The notes beneath the pieces are model-generated. The model was not told where the DNA came from. It did not search any database and was given only the letters and a program-made list of their open reading frames with translations. A stretch of 19,028 bases of DNA from Psychrilyobacter sp. (GTDB taxonomy: Bacteria > Fusobacteriota > Fusobacteriia > Fusobacteriales > Fusobacteriaceae), in the NCBI GenBank assembly GCA_023145315.1, contig JAGLEA010000008.1, positions 1 through 19,028 on the forward strand. The letters are read 5' to 3'. This document shows, one piece after another, positions 1-8,426 of the stretch. Within the stretch, counting starts at the first letter, position 1; the number at the start of each line of letters is the position of its first letter. Both the position numbers and the translations under genes were made by a program.

Positions 1-1205
1 TTTGATTCATCTTCTAATTTAGAAAAATTAAGTAAGATCTTATTTTTAGCATATTTTTCTCTATGTACTCCAAATGCAAATGTATCTCTAATAGAAAATT
101 CTGATACTGCTGCTCTAGCATGTCTATCTTCTGGTATGTGAGCAAGACCTGCAAGTGTAATGTGTCTAGGGCTTTTTCCTGAAATTATCTCATCATTTAA
201 ACTAAAAGTTCCAGATTCTATTTTCCTAAGACCAGTAATAGCTTCAACCAACTCTGATTGACCAGAACCTTCTACACCAGCTACTCCCAATACTTCACCT
301 TTTCTTATTTCTAAATTTACATTTTTAACAGCAATTAATCCCTTATTGTTTTTTACATTTAAGTCCTTAATCTTTACTATTGTTTCACCAATTACTACGT
401 CAGGTTTTTCAGTTGTAAATAATACTGGTCTTCCAACCATTGCATTAGCAATACTTTGCTTAGTAGCATCTTTAGTTTCAAAGTTAGCTACATCCTTACC
501 CCTTCTGATGACAGTGATATTATCTGATATATCTAAAACTTCTTGTAATTTATGAGAGATAAAAATTATTGTTTTCCCCTCTTCAATTAAATTATCCATA
601 ATTTTATATAGTTCTTTAACTTCTTGAGGTATTAATACTGCTGTAGGTTCATCAAATATTAGAAGATCAGCACCTTTGAATAATATTTTTAATATCTCGA
701 CTCTTTGTTGAATTCCAACAGAAAGATCTGAAATAATGGCATCTGGATCTATGGCTAAACCATATTTTTCAGAAACTTTTCTCACATCTTCACGAGCTTT
801 TTTAATATCTAAGTTCATTCCTTTAGTAGGTTCTACTCCTAAAATCATATTTTCTGCAACTGTTAGAGTCGGAACTAGCATAAAATGTTGATATACCATT
901 CCAATACCTAATTTAGCAGCAGTTCCAGGACCATCAATACTGGCAAGTTGTCCATTTAACGCGATAGTTCCAGATGTAGGAGAATATAACCCATTTAAAA
1001 TTTTCATTAGCGTAGATTTTCCCGCTCCATTTTCTCCTACTATTGCATGTTTTTCACCTTTGATAATATTTAAGTTAATATTATCATTTGCAACAACTTT
1101 ACCACCTAAAAATGTTTTTCTCATATTTTTCATTTCTAAAATGTAATTTTTTTCATATTTTGGAATATCTTTTTTGCACTCATCAGTCAAATTCTTATCA
1201 GACAT
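1..1205 (-). CDS. Nucleoside/BMP-type ABC transporter ATP-binding protein, C-terminal end cut by window edge
   Basis: This is a cytoplasmic ATPase subunit of a nucleoside or simple-sugar importer (YufO/NupO-like, related to RbsA/MglA), powering uptake through permeases presumably encoded beyond the left edge. About 401 codons are visible; full family members have about 500 residues. The first nucleotide-binding domain has a Walker A GENGAGKST (residues 57-65), a signature LSVGIQQR (about 161-168) and a Walker B LLIFDEPTA (about 181-189). A second domain begins near residue 285. Its P-loop is degenerate (EGSGQSE, no Lys), as is normal for this tandem-domain family. The ATG at 1205 is chosen because AGGAGG lies just upstream. 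It is 35 bases downstream of a purine nucleoside phosphorylase gene, which favours nucleosides as substrate over ribose or galactose. The family is confident; the substrate is inferred from context. Confidence 0.93.
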   Translation of the reverse strand, partial: MSDKNLTDECKKDIPKYEKNYILEMKNMRKTFLGGKVVANDNINLNIIKGEKHAIVGENGAGKSTLMKILNGLYSPTSGTIALNGQLASIDGPGTAAKLGIGMVYQHFMLVPTLTVAENMILGVEPTKGMNLDIKKAREDVRKVSEKYGLAIDPDAIISDLSVGIQQRVEILKILFKGADLLIFDEPTAVLIPQEVKELYKIMDNLIEEGKTIIFISHKLQEVLDISDNITVIRRGKDVANFETKDATKQSIANAMVGRPVLFTTEKPDVVIGETIVKIKDLNVKNNKGLIAVKNVNLEIRKGEVLGVAGVEGSGQSELVEAITGLRKIESGTFSLNDEIISGKSPRHITLAGLAHIPEDRHARAAVSEFSIRDTFAFGVHREKYAKNKILLNFSKLEDES

Positions 1206-1240
1206 CTTGCCTCCTAAACTTTTATGTATTTATATTTCTT

Positions 1241-2056
1241 TTATCCTATTTTTTTAACTATATTTACTACCCAGTTACAAAAGTTATCTCCAGCTTTTTT
1301 AGCTACTTCTACAACATCAGCATGGGAATGAGCTTTTTTAGCTATTCCAGTTGCCATATTTGTGATACAAGAGATTCCTAATACATCCATTCCTAAATAG
1401 TTAGCAATAGTTGTTTCAGGGACAGTAGACATCCCTACAGCATCGGCTCCCATCCTAGTAAATGCTCTTACCTCTGCACCAGTTTCATATGTTGGTCCTG
1501 TATTTCCTAAATAAATCCCTTCTCTATACTCTATACCTATATCATCAGCAACTTCCTTTGCTAAATCTCTAAGATAGATTTTATATACCTCTGTCATGTC
1601 GGGAAATCTTGGCCCAAATCTATCATCGTTAGGACCTATTAATGGATTAGTTCCGAATGCATTGATGTGATCTGTAATTAGCATCAAAGTTCCAGGAACA
1701 AAAGTATCATTACTTCCACCAGCTGCATTACTTACTATTACTTTTTCTATTCCAAATTGTTTCATTACATAGATAGGGTAAGTAACTTTTTTCATGTCGT
1801 ATCCTTCATAAAAATGAAATCTTCCCTTCATAGCAACGACTTCTACATTTCCAATCTTACCAAACACTAATTTCCCATCATGCCCAGCAACTGTTGATAC
1901 TGGAAAGTTAGGAATATCTTTATATTCAATTTCGATTTTATCCTCTATGAAATCAACCATATTAGCTAGTCCAGAACCTAAAATTATAGCTATTTTTGGT
2001 CTATTATTTACTTTTTTCTCTAAAAATTTAACTGTATCCATAACTTGCTTATACAT
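1241..2056 (-). CDS. punA: Purine nucleoside phosphorylase, trimeric PNP family
   Basis: This enzyme cleaves purine nucleosides with phosphate to free base and (deoxy)ribose-1-phosphate in cytoplasmic purine salvage. The 271-residue length fits the low-molecular-mass trimeric class. Visible motifs are the phosphate-binding GSGL (27-30), RFHFYEGY (79-86), NAAGG (110-114), PTYETGAE (188-195), the sugar-site MSTVPE (209-214) and the base-site TNMATG (232-237), followed by HSHADV near 243-248. The Asn in TNMA is the residue that gives 6-oxopurine (inosine/guanosine) preference in this class, so adenosine is a less likely substrate. The ATG is preceded by AGGAGG. It sits between a small membrane/acetyltransferase-like gene (10-base gap) and a nucleoside-type ABC ATPase, so import and phosphorolysis are probably co-expressed. 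The symbol could equally be written deoD2 or pnp in other genomes. Confidence 0.95.
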   Translation of the reverse strand: MYKQVMDTVKFLEKKVNNRPKIAIILGSGLANMVDFIEDKIEIEYKDIPNFPVSTVAGHDGKLVFGKIGNVEVVAMKGRFHFYEGYDMKKVTYPIYVMKQFGIEKVIVSNAAGGSNDTFVPGTLMLITDHINAFGTNPLIGPNDDRFGPRFPDMTEVYKIYLRDLAKEVADDIGIEYREGIYLGNTGPTYETGAEVRAFTRMGADAVGMSTVPETTIANYLGMDVLGISCITNMATGIAKKAHSHADVVEVAKKAGDNFCNWVVNIVKKIG

Positions 2057-2066
2057 TAATTTCCTC

Positions 2067-2684
2067 CTAATTGTATTCTTTCATAAATTTATTTTCTTCT
2101 ATCTCTCTAAATCCAACTTTCTTTAGATATACTTTGTGTGATTGTTCAGTAGCAATAGTTATTAATTTATTTATACCATTACTCTCTAAATATTCAGTGT
2201 GTTCATTGTAGAAGTAATTACCTAATTTATAATCTCTGTATTGAGAGGTAACAAAATCTACTTTTATGAAAAAAGTTCCCTCTTCGTTTTTTTCTCCCAA
2301 TAAGATTCCTGCTATATTATTGTTTCTTAACATATATAATCCTTTATTTTGCTTTTGTAATTCAACTTCATTTATTTGTTTTTCAATATCTTTTTTATTA
2401 ACTTCAATAAAGTGCTTAAAATATGGTGAGCTCGTATCTGCTTCTATTAATTTGAATTCCTCTTTTGTTTTATAGATGTTATATAAATAAAAGATATTAA
2501 TAAAAGATATTCCAATATTCATAATTGCTGTAGGATATGATTTTATCAATAACCCAAACATTGCAAATAATATACAGCCTACAAAATTTATCCATCTTAA
2601 TTTTATTATAGAGGTCATTGTCAATGATACTAAGATGACCAATGAAGCAGCGTAGCCAAACCAATCAATCCAGTTAATATCCAT
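2067..2684 (-). CDS. YgjV-like inner membrane domain joined to a GNAT-like C-terminal domain
   Basis: This 205-residue protein has two visible parts. Residues about 7-71 form three hydrophobic segments (about 7-27, 30-48, 52-71) resembling the YgjV family of small inner membrane proteins, whose function is unknown. Residues about 75-205 are soluble and resemble the end of a GNAT acetyltransferase: VDFVTSQYRDYKLGNYFY (142-159) looks like the strand and acetyl-CoA-binding turn, and VYLKKVGF (185-192) is the usual C-terminal GNAT motif. The acetyl-CoA loop is not a clean Q/RxxGxG/A, so activity is uncertain. The ATG follows AGGAG. The gene is first in the operon, directly downstream of a strong promoter, with the nucleoside phosphorylase 10 bases after it. 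Its substrate is unknown and no link to nucleosides can be read from its sequence. Confidence 0.7.
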   Translation of the reverse strand: MDINWIDWFGYAASLVILVSLTMTSIIKLRWINFVGCILFAMFGLLIKSYPTAIMNIGISFINIFYLYNIYKTKEEFKLIEADTSSPYFKHFIEVNKKDIEKQINEVELQKQNKGLYMLRNNNIAGILLGEKNEEGTFFIKVDFVTSQYRDYKLGNYFYNEHTEYLESNGINKLITIATEQSHKVYLKKVGFREIEENKFMKEYN

Positions 2685-2715
2685 TTAAATCACTCCTAAA
2701 TTATTTGTCTATTAA

Positions 2716-2744
2716 AGTATACTAAAATAAAGACATTTAGTCAA
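2716..2744 (-). promoter_or_regulatory. Sigma-70 promoter of the nucleoside salvage operon
   Basis: On the minus strand TTGACT (2739-2744) is separated by 17 bases from TATACT (2716-2721). Both hexamers are one mismatch or less from consensus and the spacing is ideal. Transcription would start near 2709, about 25 bases before the first gene's start codon, with its AGGAG ribosome site in between. No operator-like palindrome was seen around it. Confidence 0.85.
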
Positions 2745-2791
2745 TAAGCAGGAAAAGAAGGTTTCGTTATCTTCCTTATATTAAACATATG

Positions 2792-2850
2792 CTTAGTAAA
2801 ATAAAAGATAGATACCAAAAACCCCAAGGAGGTGGTTTTTGGTATCTATT
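2792..2850 (-). terminator. Intrinsic terminator after the rapZ-to-phosphatase operon
   Basis: A perfect 14-bp inverted repeat (2810-2823 with 2834-2847, extendable by two A-T pairs) with a 10-base loop lies immediately after the phosphatase stop codon. On the minus strand it is followed by a T-rich stretch (ATCTTTTATTTT). T-rich sequence also flags the other side, so it could act in both directions. It separates the signalling operon from the nucleoside operon promoter. Confidence 0.88.
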
Positions 2851-4362
2851 TTAATTTTTAATTTTTACAACAACAAAAGTAATGTCATCAATTTGTTCTT
2901 TTCCTTTTACAAATTGATCAATGGATAATAAAATTCTTTCTTTTATTATTGTGGCATCAAGATCATGAGTTTCAGCAATAACATTCTTTAGTCTATCCAT
3001 ACCATAGAGTTCATTGCTCTCATTTTCAGCTTCATTCAATCCATCTGTATAATATAACAATACATCTCCAGGATCTAATTTTATTTTTCCCATTCTGTAT
3101 TCATAATTTTCTAAGAATCCTATAGCAACACCTTTTACATTTTCCTCAAGAACTTCCCCTGTTTTAGCTTTATATAAAATCAGTGGGTTATGCCCTGCAT
3201 TTGAATAATATAATGTTTTAGTTAAGAAATCATATTGACTGTGAAATATAGTAACAAACATATCTTCACTAATATCAGGATAGATTATATCATTTAAGTC
3301 TGTTAAAACATCAAGTGGATATGAATCCTTAAATTCTAAAGTTTTTATAACAGATCTGATTAATCCCATTAAAAATGCTGCTGGCACACCTTTTCCACTA
3401 ACATCTGCTATAGTAACCCAAAGCTTGTTTTCATCTGAAATAGAGTAATCATAGTAATCTCCTCCTATTTCTTTTGCAGGTTTAAAATATTGAGCAACTT
3501 CTACTCCCTGAATATCTCCTAGCGACTGTGGTAATAGTTGTAACTGGATATTAGCGGCAACTTCTAATTCCCTATCTAATCGCTCTTTTATTATCAGTTC
3601 TGAATATATTAAAGCGTTATTAATAGCTATAGCAACTTGTAACGCTAATGCAGAGATTGTACCTTGATCACTAGTAGTTATCTTATCTTTATCTTCAATA
3701 ATATAGATGACTCCTAGCTCTTTTCCTTTAACTACAAGTTCTGTGATTATGATTTTCTCAGTATTAACCTTCTCGATTGTTTCTGAAATTTGTAAATAGA
3801 TTTTTTTATATGTATCTCTTTTATATTTTTCAGAATCATCTTTAAAGTTTTGCAGGTTTACATTGTTTATAAATTTTCCCTTTGCTTTTTTTAGTTCTAA
3901 TTCTCCATCATTCCATAGATATACAGCTATTTTTTTTACCCCTGTAAGAACAAAGTAAGCATCTAAGATAACACCTATTATCTTATCTAATTCTAAAGTT
4001 GATAAAACGGTTCGTGCTACAGCATTTATATTAGATAGATTAGCAACTTCCCTCTCTAGCCCCTCGTTTGAATACTCAAGTTGAGCAGATTTTTTTAATA
4101 AAGTATCATAAGTTATATTTAATTCCTCTTTAAATTCTTGCAGTTCATTAACTGAGTTATTTAATTGTGCGTCTTGGAATTTTATAGCTTTTACTGTTTC
4201 ATTATAAGATTCTCTTAGCTCATCATTTAAATCTGGATGTTCCTCTCTTTTCCCTATTTTTTCAATCAACATATGCATATCATATATATTTTTTCTTTCG
4301 ATTTTTTTGAGTAAGAGTACAGTTAAGATTCCTACAAGGAGAGCTATTAAAATATACTCCAT
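2851..4362 (-). CDS. Membrane-anchored GAF and PP2C (SpoIIE/RsbU-type) serine phosphatase
   Basis: This is a putative sensor phosphatase that would dephosphorylate a phosphoserine protein, in known systems an anti-sigma-factor antagonist. The 503 residues read as one N-terminal membrane segment (about 3-18), a charged, probably coiled-coil stretch (about 40-110), a GAF-like sensory domain (about 112-255), a linker helix ending ANIQLQLLP (270-278), and a SpoIIE/PP2C catalytic domain (about 285-502). Metal-binding acidic motifs are intact: EIGGDYYDY (D302), ADVSGKG (D320), NAGHNP (388-393), YYTDGLNEA (D440) and DDITFVVV (D492, D493). The ATG directly abuts the stop codon of the preceding lipoprotein gene (TAAATG), and its GGGAGG lies within that gene's last codons, implying translational coupling. 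No STAS-domain target or anti-sigma kinase is encoded in the window, so the substrate is unknown. Confidence 0.92.
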   Translation of the reverse strand: MEYILIALLVGILTVLLLKKIERKNIYDMHMLIEKIGKREEHPDLNDELRESYNETVKAIKFQDAQLNNSVNELQEFKEELNITYDTLLKKSAQLEYSNEGLEREVANLSNINAVARTVLSTLELDKIIGVILDAYFVLTGVKKIAVYLWNDGELELKKAKGKFINNVNLQNFKDDSEKYKRDTYKKIYLQISETIEKVNTEKIIITELVVKGKELGVIYIIEDKDKITTSDQGTISALALQVAIAINNALIYSELIIKERLDRELEVAANIQLQLLPQSLGDIQGVEVAQYFKPAKEIGGDYYDYSISDENKLWVTIADVSGKGVPAAFLMGLIRSVIKTLEFKDSYPLDVLTDLNDIIYPDISEDMFVTIFHSQYDFLTKTLYYSNAGHNPLILYKAKTGEVLEENVKGVAIGFLENYEYRMGKIKLDPGDVLLYYTDGLNEAENESNELYGMDRLKNVIAETHDLDATIIKERILLSIDQFVKGKEQIDDITFVVVKIKN

Positions 4363-5349
4363 TTATAATTCCTCCCTTTTCTTTAAATTGCGAAAATTAA
4401 TAAAATCTCCTAAAAGTAATTTTTCATCTACTGTTAGAATATCTTTTAATTCTACATTTTGTACTTCAACTCTTATTGAATACCCTTCATAATAGTCTAT
4501 GGGAATAGATCCCCCGGTAAAAAAGATGTATTTATTATTCTTAACAAAATATCCTTTATAAAGCTTATTTTTAATAACAACGATATTAGAAGAAAATACA
4601 ATTTCGCCACCAACAATTTTTTTTACATCACTACTGATTATATTGTTTAAATAAATATAGTTAAGATCCTTTAAAAGTGCAGGTGAAATAGAGGTAAGGT
4701 TGTTTATATAGACATCTTTTTCGTGCCAAGAACTATCTTCATTTTTTGAGTAAGGGTTTTCGATTTTCAAAATTGAATTAATATCTACTTGTTCCATTAT
4801 CTCTAACATCTTTTTTCTTTTATCTTCAATCTTAACAACTAATCTTTCCTTGTCTAGTTCACTATAGATCTCTTGGTTATCAAAGTTTATTAAGGAATTG
4901 TTTGCTTTCATCCAAAAATAAACTTGTTTATTCAAGTAATATTGACTGTTTCCTAATTTTTTATCAAGTTTTATTTTTACTATATGATCTATAGTTTCTC
5001 GATCTTTTTGTGAGAGTTCTGAAGATGCCTTTGAAAATACTAATTCTTCAGGTAATAGTGCTGATTTTTTTAGTTGGAAAAAATCTTTTTTAAGCTCTTC
5101 AGGGTACATTATATTAGCTGTTGATCCGTAGAGTATCATTTTTTTCATGAGAATATCAAATTTTTCATAGAATACCAATTTTTCCTTATATTCATGGGGG
5201 TAGTTAATACTATAAAGTTTTATATTGTAACTGCCTTTTTCTATGTTTTTTTCAAAGGGAGCAATATGATGTCGCTCCTTTATCTTGGCTAGTCCTGTGC
5301 AACCAGTAACTCCTAAGGTTAATATTAATATCACTATATATCTGTACAC
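4363..5349 (-). CDS. Unrecognised lipoprotein in a signalling operon
   Basis: I do not recognise this 328-residue protein. Its N-terminus is a typical lipoprotein signal: a short basic start (MYRY), a hydrophobic run, then a lipobox ending VTGC with Cys17 as the likely lipidated residue. It is therefore probably anchored to a membrane facing outward. The rest is soluble, Lys/Glu-rich and mixed alpha/beta in character, with a C-terminal stretch rich in short beta-like segments (about 235-300). Translation starts at GTG, with GGGAG a few bases upstream. It lies between a response regulator (19-base gap) and the GAF/PP2C phosphatase, whose start codon follows its stop directly. A role as the extracytoplasmic component of that signalling set is plausible by position only. 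Confidence 0.8.
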   Translation of the reverse strand: MYRYIVILILTLGVTGCTGLAKIKERHHIAPFEKNIEKGSYNIKLYSINYPHEYKEKLVFYEKFDILMKKMILYGSTANIMYPEELKKDFFQLKKSALLPEELVFSKASSELSQKDRETIDHIVKIKLDKKLGNSQYYLNKQVYFWMKANNSLINFDNQEIYSELDKERLVVKIEDKRKKMLEIMEQVDINSILKIENPYSKNEDSSWHEKDVYINNLTSISPALLKDLNYIYLNNIISSDVKKIVGGEIVFSSNIVVIKNKLYKGYFVKNNKYIFFTGGSIPIDYYEGYSIRVEVQNVELKDILTVDEKLLLGDFINFRNLKKREEL

Positions 5350-5368
5350 AATGTCTCCCTTTTACTAA

Positions 5369-5722
5369 TTAATTTATTTGTTCATCTATTTTTTTAGAAA
5401 GTTCATCAATATCAAAAGGTTTTTCAATAAAACCTTCAACTTTTACACCTAAATTTCCAACAACATCTTCTAAGTGGCTGAAGGCTGATATTATAAAAAC
5501 AGGAGTGTCTGAAAATTGTCTAATTTTCCTTACAGCTTCGAGCCCATTCATTTGTGGCATTTGAATATCCATAATTATCATATCAAATTTTTCCTTCTTT
5601 AATATTTGTAGTCCAACTATTGCTGTTTCTGCTTCTGATACTACTATTCCCATGTCTTCTATAATTTCTCGTAATAGTAGTCTAATACTTAACTCATCAT
5701 CTATTATTAGTATTTTCTTCAT
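5369..5722 (-). CDS. Single-domain response regulator (CheY-like receiver)
   Basis: This cytoplasmic phospho-receiver has no output domain. All receiver landmarks are present in 117 residues: acidic pair D8-D9, phospho-acceptor D52 in MIIMDIQMPQMNG, switch Ser79 in ISA, and K101 in EKPF. Without a DNA-binding or enzymatic domain it must act by protein contact, as CheY, Spo0F or stand-alone receivers do. Its neighbours are uvrC upstream (17-base gap) and a lipoprotein plus a PP2C phosphatase downstream; the latter is a natural candidate partner, since receivers often control such phosphatases in trans or as fusions. No histidine kinase is in the window, so its phosphodonor must be elsewhere. 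The ATG is preceded by a GGGGGAACAAGG purine stretch. Confidence 0.93.
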   Translation of the reverse strand: MKKILIIDDELSIRLLLREIIEDMGIVVSEAETAIVGLQILKKEKFDMIIMDIQMPQMNGLEAVRKIRQFSDTPVFIISAFSHLEDVVGNLGVKVEGFIEKPFDIDELSKKIDEQIN

Positions 5723-5739
5723 CCTTGTTCCCCCTATAT

Positions 5740-7503
5740 CTAAATTTGTTTGATTTGTTTTGCTATATTTATAGAAACAATCTCCATTAAGCTATCTAAA
5801 TCAGCTTCTTTCATTCTTTTTATTGATTTAAATTTTTTCAGAAGCTCTTTTCTCTTTACAGGACCTATCCCTTTAATCAAGTCTAATTCACTAGAGATAA
5901 CTCTTTTCTTACGTAAAGCTCTATGGAATGTTATTCCAAATCTATGAGCTTCATCTCGTAACCTTTGAAGAATCTTAAGAGATTCATCCATCTTATCAAA
6001 AATATATGGAATACTTTCTCCAGCTTTAAACACCTCTTCTTCTCGTTTTGCAATACTTATTATATCCACTAAGTGTATCTTTCCTAAATCAAGTAAAACA
6101 CCCTCTACAGCATTTAATTGCCCCATTCCACCATCTATTAATATTAGATCTGGAAACTCAACTTCAGGTAATTTAGAATATCTTCTACTGACAACTTCCC
6201 TCATCATATGATAGTCATCAGGTGTGTCCTTTGTTTTGATTTTATATTTTCTATAGTGTTTTTTTGAAAGTCGGCCTTCTACAGCAACACTCATAGCACC
6301 TACTGCATCCTTTCCAGAGATGTTAGAGATATCAAAACACTCTATCTTCCTAGGAAATTGTTGCAACTCCATTGTATCATATAATAACTTCATCCCTGCT
6401 TCTAAATTTGTTTTTTGTAAATTATATCTTTTTATCTCCTCTTCTAGATTTAGATAAGCCATATCTAGGAGCTCTTTTCGTCTACTTTTAAATTTTGGGA
6501 AATATAATTTAACTTTTTTTTCGAATACACTGCTAATCCAGTCAGTTAGAATATCTTTTTTTTCAATGTGTTCGTTGTCCAAAATTATGTTTTTAGGAGT
6601 TCTTTCATTAGAGTAATATCTTACAAACGTTTCAACTAAAATTTCATTTTCGATAGAAATTTGTAAATTATAGTTGTTAATACCTATAATTTTACCTTCA
6701 CGAACTTTCAATACGGTTAAAAACAAGAGTTTATTCTCTTTTTTATATACAAAGATATCTTCATCGATATCTTTTAAAACCTCTGTTATTTGTGTTTTAA
6801 GTACATTCTCAATAGCTATAATCTGTTCTCTATAACTAATTGCTCTTTCAAATTCCATAGATTCACTTAATTTTTTCATATCTTTCTGTAGTTCTGCAAC
6901 TAAATATTCACCGTTACCCTTTAAAAAAGTTATAGCTTTCTCTATGTTTTTTGTATATTCATTTTGAACATCCTTGTAAGTGCAAGGAGCTAAGCACAGA
7001 TTCATATGATACTTTAAGCAAGGTTTTGCATGTATCTTTTTCATATCTTTTTTACAGTCTCTTATTTTAAATATTTTAATTATAGTTTTTAATAAAAATC
7101 CACTTCCGTTAGGATAAGGTCCAAAATAGTTTCCATTTTTTATATCTATATTCTTTGTTCTTCTGACGATACTTATTTTTGGATATAATTCATTTGATAT
7201 TTTAATATATGGATATGTTTTTTGATCTTTTAACAATATATTGTATTTAGGAGTATATTTTTTTATTAGATTGTTCTCTAATATCAAAGCATCTAGCTCA
7301 CTATTACATACTATAAATTCCAAATCTTTTATATTATTAACTAGTTCAAAAGTTTTTTTATCAGTGTGAGTCTTGTTAAAATATGATGTTACTCTTTTTT
7401 TTAAATTTTTAGCTTTTCCAATATAAATAATAGTTTCATTATTTTTCATTAGATATACACCAGGTTGTTCGGGAATGTCACGATCCTCGATTAAAGAGCC
7501 CAT
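5740..7503 (-). CDS. uvrC: UvrABC system protein C, excinuclease subunit
   Basis: This is the nuclease of bacterial nucleotide excision repair; with UvrA and UvrB it cuts on both sides of a bulky DNA lesion. The 587 residues hold an N-terminal GIY-YIG nuclease (PGVYLM 14-19, IYIGKAKNLKKR 26-37), four spaced cysteines (C150, C162, C170, C174) matching the spacing reported to hold an iron-sulfur cluster in E. coli UvrC, a UVR helix pair for UvrB contact (about 200-235), an RNase H-like endonuclease domain with D391 and IDGGMGQ (456-462), and a C-terminal helix-hairpin-helix region (LIKGIGPVKRKELLKKF, 542-558). Its first codons overlap the end of rapZ by 13 bases, so the two are translationally coupled. 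Full length and intact. Confidence 0.98.
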   Translation of the reverse strand: MGSLIEDRDIPEQPGVYLMKNNETIIYIGKAKNLKKRVTSYFNKTHTDKKTFELVNNIKDLEFIVCNSELDALILENNLIKKYTPKYNILLKDQKTYPYIKISNELYPKISIVRRTKNIDIKNGNYFGPYPNGSGFLLKTIIKIFKIRDCKKDMKKIHAKPCLKYHMNLCLAPCTYKDVQNEYTKNIEKAITFLKGNGEYLVAELQKDMKKLSESMEFERAISYREQIIAIENVLKTQITEVLKDIDEDIFVYKKENKLLFLTVLKVREGKIIGINNYNLQISIENEILVETFVRYYSNERTPKNIILDNEHIEKKDILTDWISSVFEKKVKLYFPKFKSRRKELLDMAYLNLEEEIKRYNLQKTNLEAGMKLLYDTMELQQFPRKIECFDISNISGKDAVGAMSVAVEGRLSKKHYRKYKIKTKDTPDDYHMMREVVSRRYSKLPEVEFPDLILIDGGMGQLNAVEGVLLDLGKIHLVDIISIAKREEEVFKAGESIPYIFDKMDESLKILQRLRDEAHRFGITFHRALRKKRVISSELDLIKGIGPVKRKELLKKFKSIKRMKEADLDSLMEIVSINIAKQIKQI

Positions 7504-8348
7504 TTATCTTTTTCCTTGTGATCAAGAGTCACTTTAATGTTTTCTTTTTTTTCCATATGTTCATATAATCTTTTAGCGATAGTCACCGATCTATGCTTCC
7601 CACCACTACATCCTATGCCTACAGTTAGAAGTGTTTTTCCCTCTTTTATAAATTGTGGAAGTAAAAAATCTAGCATATCTTTTATTTTACACAAATATTC
7701 TTTACTAACACTTCCATTCATTACATATTCCTGCACTTCTAGATCATTTCCACTCCTAACACGAAGTTTATCAATATAGTAAGGGTTAGGTAAACATCTT
7801 ACGTCAAACATCATATCTAGATCAGTGGGAGCACCATATTTAAATCCAAATGTTGTTATAGAGAATACTAAATCTCTTATCTTATCTTTTTCAAAATTTG
7901 ACTTTAATTTATCAATTAATTCTTTTGGCTTTAATGTACTACTGTCTATGAGTATATCAGCTATTTCTCTTATTCGTTGAATTTTCGTTCTTTCTAAGCT
8001 AATATTTTCTGTTATTGAGTTCCCTTCTTCTAGGGGATGGTGTCTTCTAGTTAGGTTATATCTATTTAAAATAATTTCATCTTTTGCGTCTAAATATAAA
8101 ATTTTGGTTGTGATTCCTTCGTTTTTTATTTTTTCAATAAATTTAAAGAAATCATCAATATTTTCAAAAGATCGAACATCTAATCCCATAACCATTTTTT
8201 TTAAACTTCTCTTATAACTTGAGAAATCAATATTTTCAATCAAAAAATCTGGCATATTATTAATAGTAAGGAAACCACGATCTTCGAAAAAATTTAATGC
8301 TGTTGATTTCCCAGCACCACTCATTCCAGTAATAATTATAATTTCCAT
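7491..8348 (-). CDS. rapZ: RNase adapter / nucleotide-binding protein RapZ (YvcJ family)
   Basis: This P-loop protein delivers the GlmZ small RNA to RNase E in E. coli; in Gram-positives the homologue YvcJ is a nucleotide-binding protein with a less defined role. The 285 residues match the usual length. Walker A GMSGAGKST spans 8-16. The family blocks FGFKYGAPTDLDMMFDVR (167-184) and GIGCSGGKHRSV (244-255), the latter in the C-terminal RNA/metabolite-binding domain, are intact. The ATG is preceded by GGGGTG. It overlaps uvrC by 13 bases. It lies only about 80 bases downstream of a separate structured RNA gene. A weak TTAACA element (about 8411-8416) is the only promoter hint between them, so readthrough of the RNA's terminator may also feed it. 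Confidence 0.97.
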   Translation of the reverse strand: MEIIIITGMSGAGKSTALNFFEDRGFLTINNMPDFLIENIDFSSYKRSLKKMVMGLDVRSFENIDDFFKFIEKIKNEGITTKILYLDAKDEIILNRYNLTRRHHPLEEGNSITENISLERTKIQRIREIADILIDSSTLKPKELIDKLKSNFEKDKIRDLVFSITTFGFKYGAPTDLDMMFDVRCLPNPYYIDKLRVRSGNDLEVQEYVMNGSVSKEYLCKIKDMLDFLLPQFIKEGKTLLTVGIGCSGGKHRSVTIAKRLYEHMEKKENIKVTLDHKEKDKWAL

Positions 8349-8426
8349 ATTTCACCCCATAAGAACATTTTATACTTTAATATTATCAGATAAATAGTAT
8401 TTTTAATAGAGTTGTTAAAAAAATAT

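Noticed and set aside
346..555. Plus-strand ORF of 69 codons near the left edge
   Set aside because: It is antisense to the ABC ATPase, whose protein motifs are unmistakable; no ribosome site and a low-complexity hydrophobic product.
1088..1381. Plus-strand ORF of 97 codons
   Set aside because: It straddles the junction of the ABC ATPase and nucleoside phosphorylase genes on the opposite strand; Phe/Ser/Tyr-rich product typical of the shadow of an AT-rich gene.
7537..7779. Plus-strand ORF of 80 codons inside rapZ
   Set aside because: It is opposite the conserved C-terminal domain of RapZ; no ribosome site or homology seen.
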